Made by a program: the position numbers and the translations under genes
Part shown: positions 58,691 to 64,000 of the stretch, in pieces
How the letters are laid out: every line of letters starts with the position of its first letter
Position numbering within the stretch: the first letter of the stretch is position 1
NCBI GenBank assembly: GCA_916610825.1
Contig: OU744452.1
Span: 3,073,543-3,137,542, forward strand
DNA length: 64,000 nt
From: Haliclystus octoradiatus
Lineage: Eukaryota > Cnidaria > Staurozoa > Stauromedusae > Haliclystidae
Reading direction: 5' to 3'
Notes under the pieces: model-generated
Database searches by the model: none
Told to the model about the DNA's origin: nothing
The model's input: the letters and a program-made list of their open reading frames with translations, nothing else

Positions 58691-60928
58691 GCACTACCTT
58701 GGGAATAAAAATATGTTTTTGGTCATTTTGCACACCTTTGGAAATTAGACATTGTTCCTGGTCATTTTGAACTCCCTTGGAAGTTAAGCATCATGTTTGG
58801 TCATTTTGAACTCCCTTTGGAGTTATGCATCATGTTTGGTCGTTTTGATCTTCCATGCATCTTAGGCATTGTTTTTGGTCCTTTTGAACTCTTTTATGAG
58901 TAATGCATCATTTTGCACTCTCTAAAAAATTAGGCATGGCTTTTTGTCATTTTGCACACCCTTGAAAATTATGCATTTATTTAGTCATTTTGAACTCCCA
59001 TCATTGTTTTTGGTAATTTTTACCTCCCATTGGAGTGATGCATCATTTTGGTCATTTTGAACTCCTTTGGGAGTTATCTATTGTTTTTGGTCAAATTAAG
59101 CTCTCTTCGGAGTTATGTATCATTCTTGGTCATTTTACACTCCCTTGGGAATTAGGCATTGCTTTTTGTTATTTTGAACTCCCATCATTGTTTCTGGTCA
59201 TTTTAAAATCCCATGGGAGTTTTGCATCATTTTGATCGTTTTGAATTACCTTGGGATTAGACATTGTTTTTTGTCATTTTGCACTACCTTGGGAATTAGA
59301 ATATGTTTTTGGTCATCTTGCACACCTTTGGAAATTAGACATTGTTTTTGGTCATTTTGTGAACACTCTTGGTAGTTATGAATCATTTATGGTCATTTTG
59401 GGACTCTTTTATGATGTTTGCGTCATTTTGATCATTTTGAACTTTTTTGAGAATTAGGCATTGCTTTTGTTCATTTTGAACTCCCTTGGAAGTTATGCAT
59501 CATGATTGGTCATTTTGAACTCCCTTGGGAGTTATGCATTGTTTTTGATCATTTTGAACTCTTTTATAAGTTATTCATCATTTTGCACTTTATAGAGAAT
59601 TAGGCATTGTTTTTGGTCATTTTGAACTATTTCATAAGTTATGCATCATTTTGCACTCTATAGAGAATTAGGCATGGTTTTTGGTCATTTTTCACACCCT
59701 TAAAAAATTAGGCATTCTTTTAGGTCTATTTGAACTCCAATCATTGTTTTTGGTCATTTTGCACAATCTTTGAAATTAGACATTGTTTTTATTCCTTTTG
59801 AACTCTCTTGGTAGTAATGCGTCATTTTGATCATTTTGCACTCTTTCGAGAATTAGGCATTACTGTTGGTCATGTTGAACTCCCCTGGAGTTATGCCTCA
59901 TGTTTGGTCGTTTTGAACTTTCATGGGACTCAGGCATTGTTTTTGGTCATTTTGAACTCTTTTATGAGTTATGAATCACTTTGCACTCTCTTGGGAATTT
60001 GGCATTGTTTTTTGTCATTTTGCACATTCTTGGGAATTAGACATTGTTTTTTGTCATTTTACACTAAATTGGGAATTAGAATATGTTTTTGGTCATCTTG
60101 CACTTCTTTGGAAATTAGACATTGTTTTTGGTCATTTTGTGAACACTCTTGGTAGTTATGAATCATTTATGGTCATTTTGGGACTCTTTTATGATGTTTG
60201 CGTCATTTTGATCATTTTGAACTTTTTTGAGAATTAGGCATTGCTTTTGTTCATTTTGAACTCCCTTGGAAGTTATGCATCATGATTGGTCATTTTGAAC
60301 TCCCTTTGGAGTTATGCATTGTTTTTGGTCATTTTGAACTCTTTTATAAGTTATGCATCATTTTGCACTCTATAGAGAATTAGGCATTGTTTTTGGTCAT
60401 TTTGAGCTCTTTTATAAGTTTTGCATCATTTTGCACTCTATAGAGAATTAGGCATGGTTTTTGGTCATTTTGCACACCCTTGGAAATTAGGCATTTTTTT
60501 AGGTCTATTTGAACTCCAATCATTGTTTTTGGTAATTTTGAACAGCGTTGGGAATTATCCATTGTTTTTTGTTATTTTGAACTCCCATCATGGTTTTTGG
60601 TAATTATGAAATCTCTCGGGAGTTACGCAACATTTTTGATAATTTTGAACTTCCATAGGACTCAGGCATTTTTTTTGGTCATTTTAAACACTTTTATGAG
60701 ATATGCATCTTTTGCACTCTCTTGGGAATTAGGCAAAAGATTTTGTGATATTGCACTCCCTTTAAGGGTTTGTTTTTTATCATTTTACACATTCTTTGGA
60801 ATTAGACATTGTATTTTGTCATTTTGCATTACATTGGGAATTAGAAAATGTTTTTGGTCATTTTCCACACCTTTGGAAACTAGACATAGTTTTAGATCAT
60901 TTTAAACTCCCATGGGAGTTATGCATCA

Positions 60929-63900
60929 TTTTCGTCATTTTTGGACTCTTTTATGATGTTTGCGTCATTTTGATCATTTTGAACTTTTTTGAGAATTAGG
61001 CATTGCTTTTGTTCATTTTGAACTCCCATCATTGTTTTTGGTAATTTTGAACTCTCTTGGGAGTTACAAAGAATTCTTGATAATTTTGAACTTCCATGGG
61101 ACTCACGCATTGCTTTTGGTCATTTCAAACACTTTTATGAGTTATGCATCATTTGCACTCTCTAGGGAATTAGGCACAGGATTGGTGATTTTGCACTCCC
61201 TCAGGATTTAGGCATTGTTTTTGGTCATTTTGCTCATTCTTGGGAATTAGACATTGTTTTTTGTCATTTTGCACTACATTGGAAATTAGAATATGTTTTT
61301 GATCATTTTGCACAGTCTTGGTAATTAGACATTGTTTTATGTCATTTTGCACTACCTTGGCAATAAAAATATGTTTTTGGTCATTTTGCACACCTTTGGA
61401 AATTAGACATTGTTCCTGGTCATTTTGAACTCCCTTGGAAGTTAAGCATCATGTTTGGTCATTTTGAACTCCCTTTGGAGTTATGCATCATGTTTGGTCG
61501 TTTTGATCTTCCATGCATCTTAGGCATTGTTTTTGGTCCTTTTGAACTCTTTTATGAGTTATGCATCATTTTGCACTCTCTAGAAAATTAGGCATGGTTT
61601 TTTGTCATTTTGCACACCCTTGAAAATTATGCATTTATTTAGTCATTTTGAACTACCATCATTGTTTTTGGTAATTTTTACCTCCCATTGGAGTGATGCA
61701 TCATTTTGGTCATTTTGAACAGCCTTGGGAATTATCTATTGCTTTTTGTTATTTTGAACTCCCATCATTGTTTTTGATAATTTTGAACTTCCATGGGACT
61801 CAGGCATTGTTTTTGGTCATTTTAAACATTCTTGGGAATTAGACATTGTTTTTTGTCATTTTGCTGTAAATTGGGATCTAGAATATGTTTTTGATCATTT
61901 TTCATACCTTTGGGAATTAGACATTGTTAAAGATCATTTTAAATTCCCACAGGAGTTATGCATCAATTTCGTCATTTTGGGACTCTTTTATGAGTTATGC
62001 GTAATTTTGATCATTTTGCACTCTTTCGAGAATTAAGCATTATTTTTGGTCATTTTGAACTCCTTTGGGAGTTATCTATTGTTTTTGGTCAAATTAAGCT
62101 CTCTTCGGAGTTATGTATCATTCTTGGTCATTTTGCACTCCCTTGGGAATTAGGCATTGCTTTTTGTTATTTTGAACTCCCATCATTGTTTCTGGTCATT
62201 TGAAAATCCCATGGGAGTTATGCATCATTTTGATCATTTTGAATTACCTTGGGATTAGACATTGTTTTGGTCATTTTGAACTCTTTTGTTAATTATACAT
62301 CATTTTTGATCATTTAGCACACCCTTCGGAATTAACTATTGTTTTTGGTCATTTTAAACACTGTTGGTAGTTGTTCATCATTTATGGCCATTGTGGGACT
62401 CTTTTATGAGTTATGGGTCATTTTGCAGTCTTTCAACAATTAGGCATTACTTTTGGGAACTTGGAACTCAATTGGGAGTTAATCATCCTGTTTGGTCGTT
62501 CTGAACTTCCATGGGACATAGGCATTGTTTTTGGTAATTTTGCACAATCTTGGAAATTAGACATTGTTTTTATTCATTTTGAACTCTCTTGGTAGTTATG
62601 TATCATTTTTGGTCACTTTGGACTTTCTTATGAGTTATGCGTCATTTTGTTCATTTTGCACTCTTTCGAGAATTAGGCATTACTGTTGGTCATGTTGAAC
62701 TCCCCTGGAGTTATGCCTCATGTTTGGTCGTTTTGACCTTCCGTGGGACTCAGGCATTGTTTTTTGTCATTTTGAACTCTTTTATGAGTTATGCATCACT
62801 TTGCACTCTCTTGGGAATTGGGCATTGTTTTTTGTCATTTTGCACATTCTTGGGAATTAGACATTGTTTTTTGTCATTTTGCACTACCTTGGGAATTAGA
62901 ATATGTTTTTGGTCATCTTGCACACCTTTTGAAATTAGACATTGTTTTTGGTCATTTTGTGAACACTCTTGGTAGTTATGAATCATTTATGGTCATTTTG
63001 GGACTCTTTTATGATGTTTGTGTCATTTTGATCATTTTGAAATTTTTTGAGAATTAGGAATTGCTTTTGTTCATTTTGAACTCCCTTGGAAGTTATGCAT
63101 CATGATTGGTCATTTTGAACTCCCTTGGGAGTTATGCATTGTTTTTGGTCATTTTGAACTCTTTTATAAGTTATGCATCATTTTGCACTCTATAGAGAAT
63201 TAGGCATGGTTTTTGGTCATTTTGCACACCCTTGAAAATTAGGCATTTGTTTAGGTCTATTTGAACTCCAATCATTGTTTTTGTTCATTTTGCACAATCT
63301 TGGAAATTAGACATTGTTTTTATTCCTTTTGAACTCTCTTGGTAGTAATGCGTCATTTTGATCATTTTGCACTCTTTCGAGAATTAGGCATTACTGTTGG
63401 TCATGTTGAACTCCCCTGGAGTTATGCCTCATGTTTGGTCGTTTTCAACTTTCATGGGACTCAGGCATTGTTTTTGGTCATTTTGAACTCTTTTATGAGG
63501 TATGAATCACTTTGCACTCTCTTGGGAATTGGGCATTGTGTTTTGTCATTTTGCACATTCTTGGGAATTAGACATTGTTTTTTGTCATTTTGCACTACCT
63601 TGGGAATTAGACATTGTTTTTGGTCATTTTGTGAACACTCTTGGTAGTTATGAATCATTTATGGTCATTTTGGGACTCTTTTATGATGTTTGCGTCATTT
63701 TGATCATTTTGAACTTTTTTGAGAATTAGGCATTGCTTTTGTTCATTTTGAACTCCCATCATTGTTTTTGGTAATTTTGAACTCTCTTGGGAGTTACGCA
63801 GAATTCTTGATAATTTTGAACTTCCATGGGACTCACGCATTGCTTTTGGTCATTTTAAACACTTTTATGAGTTATGCATCATTTGCACTCTCTAGGGAAT

Positions 63901-64000
63901 TAGGCACAGGATTGGTGATTTTGCACTCACTTAGGATTTAGGCATTGTTTTTGGTCATTTTGCACATTCTTGGGAATTAGACATTGTTTTATGTCATTTT
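60929..64000. repeat. Large duplicated block in the 39-bp array, right copy
   Basis: Partner of 55697-58690. It has two extra 39-bp monomers near 62870-62950. The left border falls at GTCATTTTTGGACTC near 60930, where the upstream sequence stops matching. Confidence 0.88.

Larger units (their letters stand above)
40682..64000. repeat. 39-bp satellite array, more than 23 kb, running off the right edge
   Basis: The whole stretch is tandem copies of a 39-bp unit close to TTTTGGTCATTTTGAACTCC followed by CTTGGGAATTAGGCATTGT, all in one orientation. Units vary by substitution and small indels (38-40 bp, plus shorter ones). Frequent variants are GCACTCCC for GAACTCCC, ATGCATCAT for GGCATTGT, and AAATTAAGCTCTCTTCGG. 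There is no insertion or unique DNA in it. Since 39 is divisible by three, many frames of 60-130 codons appear, made of 13-residue repeats (plus strand about FGHFELPWELCI; minus strand about VQNDQKQCLIPK). Their ends follow random stops and I do not regard them as genes. Confidence 0.96.

Noticed and set aside
40739..63840. Dozens of 60-130-codon open frames on both strands
   Set aside because: All are 13-residue repeats produced by the 39-bp satellite read in a period divisible by three. They start and stop at random monomer variants and have no gene context.
40682..64000. CRISPR-like direct repeats
   Set aside because: Units are contiguous with no unique spacers, and the DNA is from an animal.

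Overview
This is nuclear DNA from an animal, most likely an aquatic invertebrate. The evidence is AT-rich sequence, one spliced host-type gene with GT-AG introns, and a mix of metazoan transposable elements: a chromodomain Ty3/gypsy LTR element, two APE-type LINEs (one with a 2A-like peptide), a Penelope-like element, a Harbinger-type MITE and a tRNA-derived SINE. Very large satellite arrays fill the rest. The species cannot be named from the sequence. There are no prokaryotic features and no CRISPR array.

Layout. 1-2335 is AT-rich DNA in which no gene is supported. 2340-7323 is a decayed Ty3/gypsy element with 181/175-bp LTRs, a 4-bp target duplication, gag-protease, reverse transcriptase, RNase H, a D,D35E integrase and a C-terminal chromodomain. 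8028-12208 holds the only supported host-type gene. It has at least 14 small exons on the + strand, runs out of view at its 5' end, and ends in a region resembling the DUF4806 family. Two of its 48-bp exons are a recent tandem duplication. 12441-12903 holds an imperfect inverted repeat and a 32-bp tandem repeat. 13442-16345 is a broken LINE.

From about 16347 to 40680 the substrate is one satellite with a monomer of about 290 bp, rich in the palindrome TGACGTCA (the CRE / CREB-ATF core). Other elements have cut it into three segments. The first block (17502-23997) is best read as one CR1-like LINE. Its 169-bp tandem repeats look like its 5' untranslated region. A back-to-back Penelope pair sits in those repeats, and a Harbinger-type MITE sits three codons after its start codon. 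The second (31332-38082) is a 6.75-kb non-coding element with matching terminal inverted repeats and a TA target duplication. The third (38561-38934) is a tRNA-derived SINE with a perfect 10-bp target duplication.

From about 40682 to the right edge lies a second, unrelated satellite: more than 23 kb of a 39-bp repeat with no visible interruption. It has been reshuffled in blocks, including an adjacent 1,060-bp duplication and a nearly identical duplication of at least 3 kb. Because 39 is a multiple of three, it yields many spurious 13-residue-periodic reading frames on both strands.

Overall this looks like repeat-rich, possibly heterochromatic DNA next to a single gene. The mobile elements are all broken or non-autonomous as seen here. 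The points most worth following up are the CRE-bearing satellite, the 39-bp dyad satellite, the LINE with 5' tandem repeats and a 2A-like peptide, the orphan 6.75-kb TIR element and the modular exons of the DUF4806-like gene.
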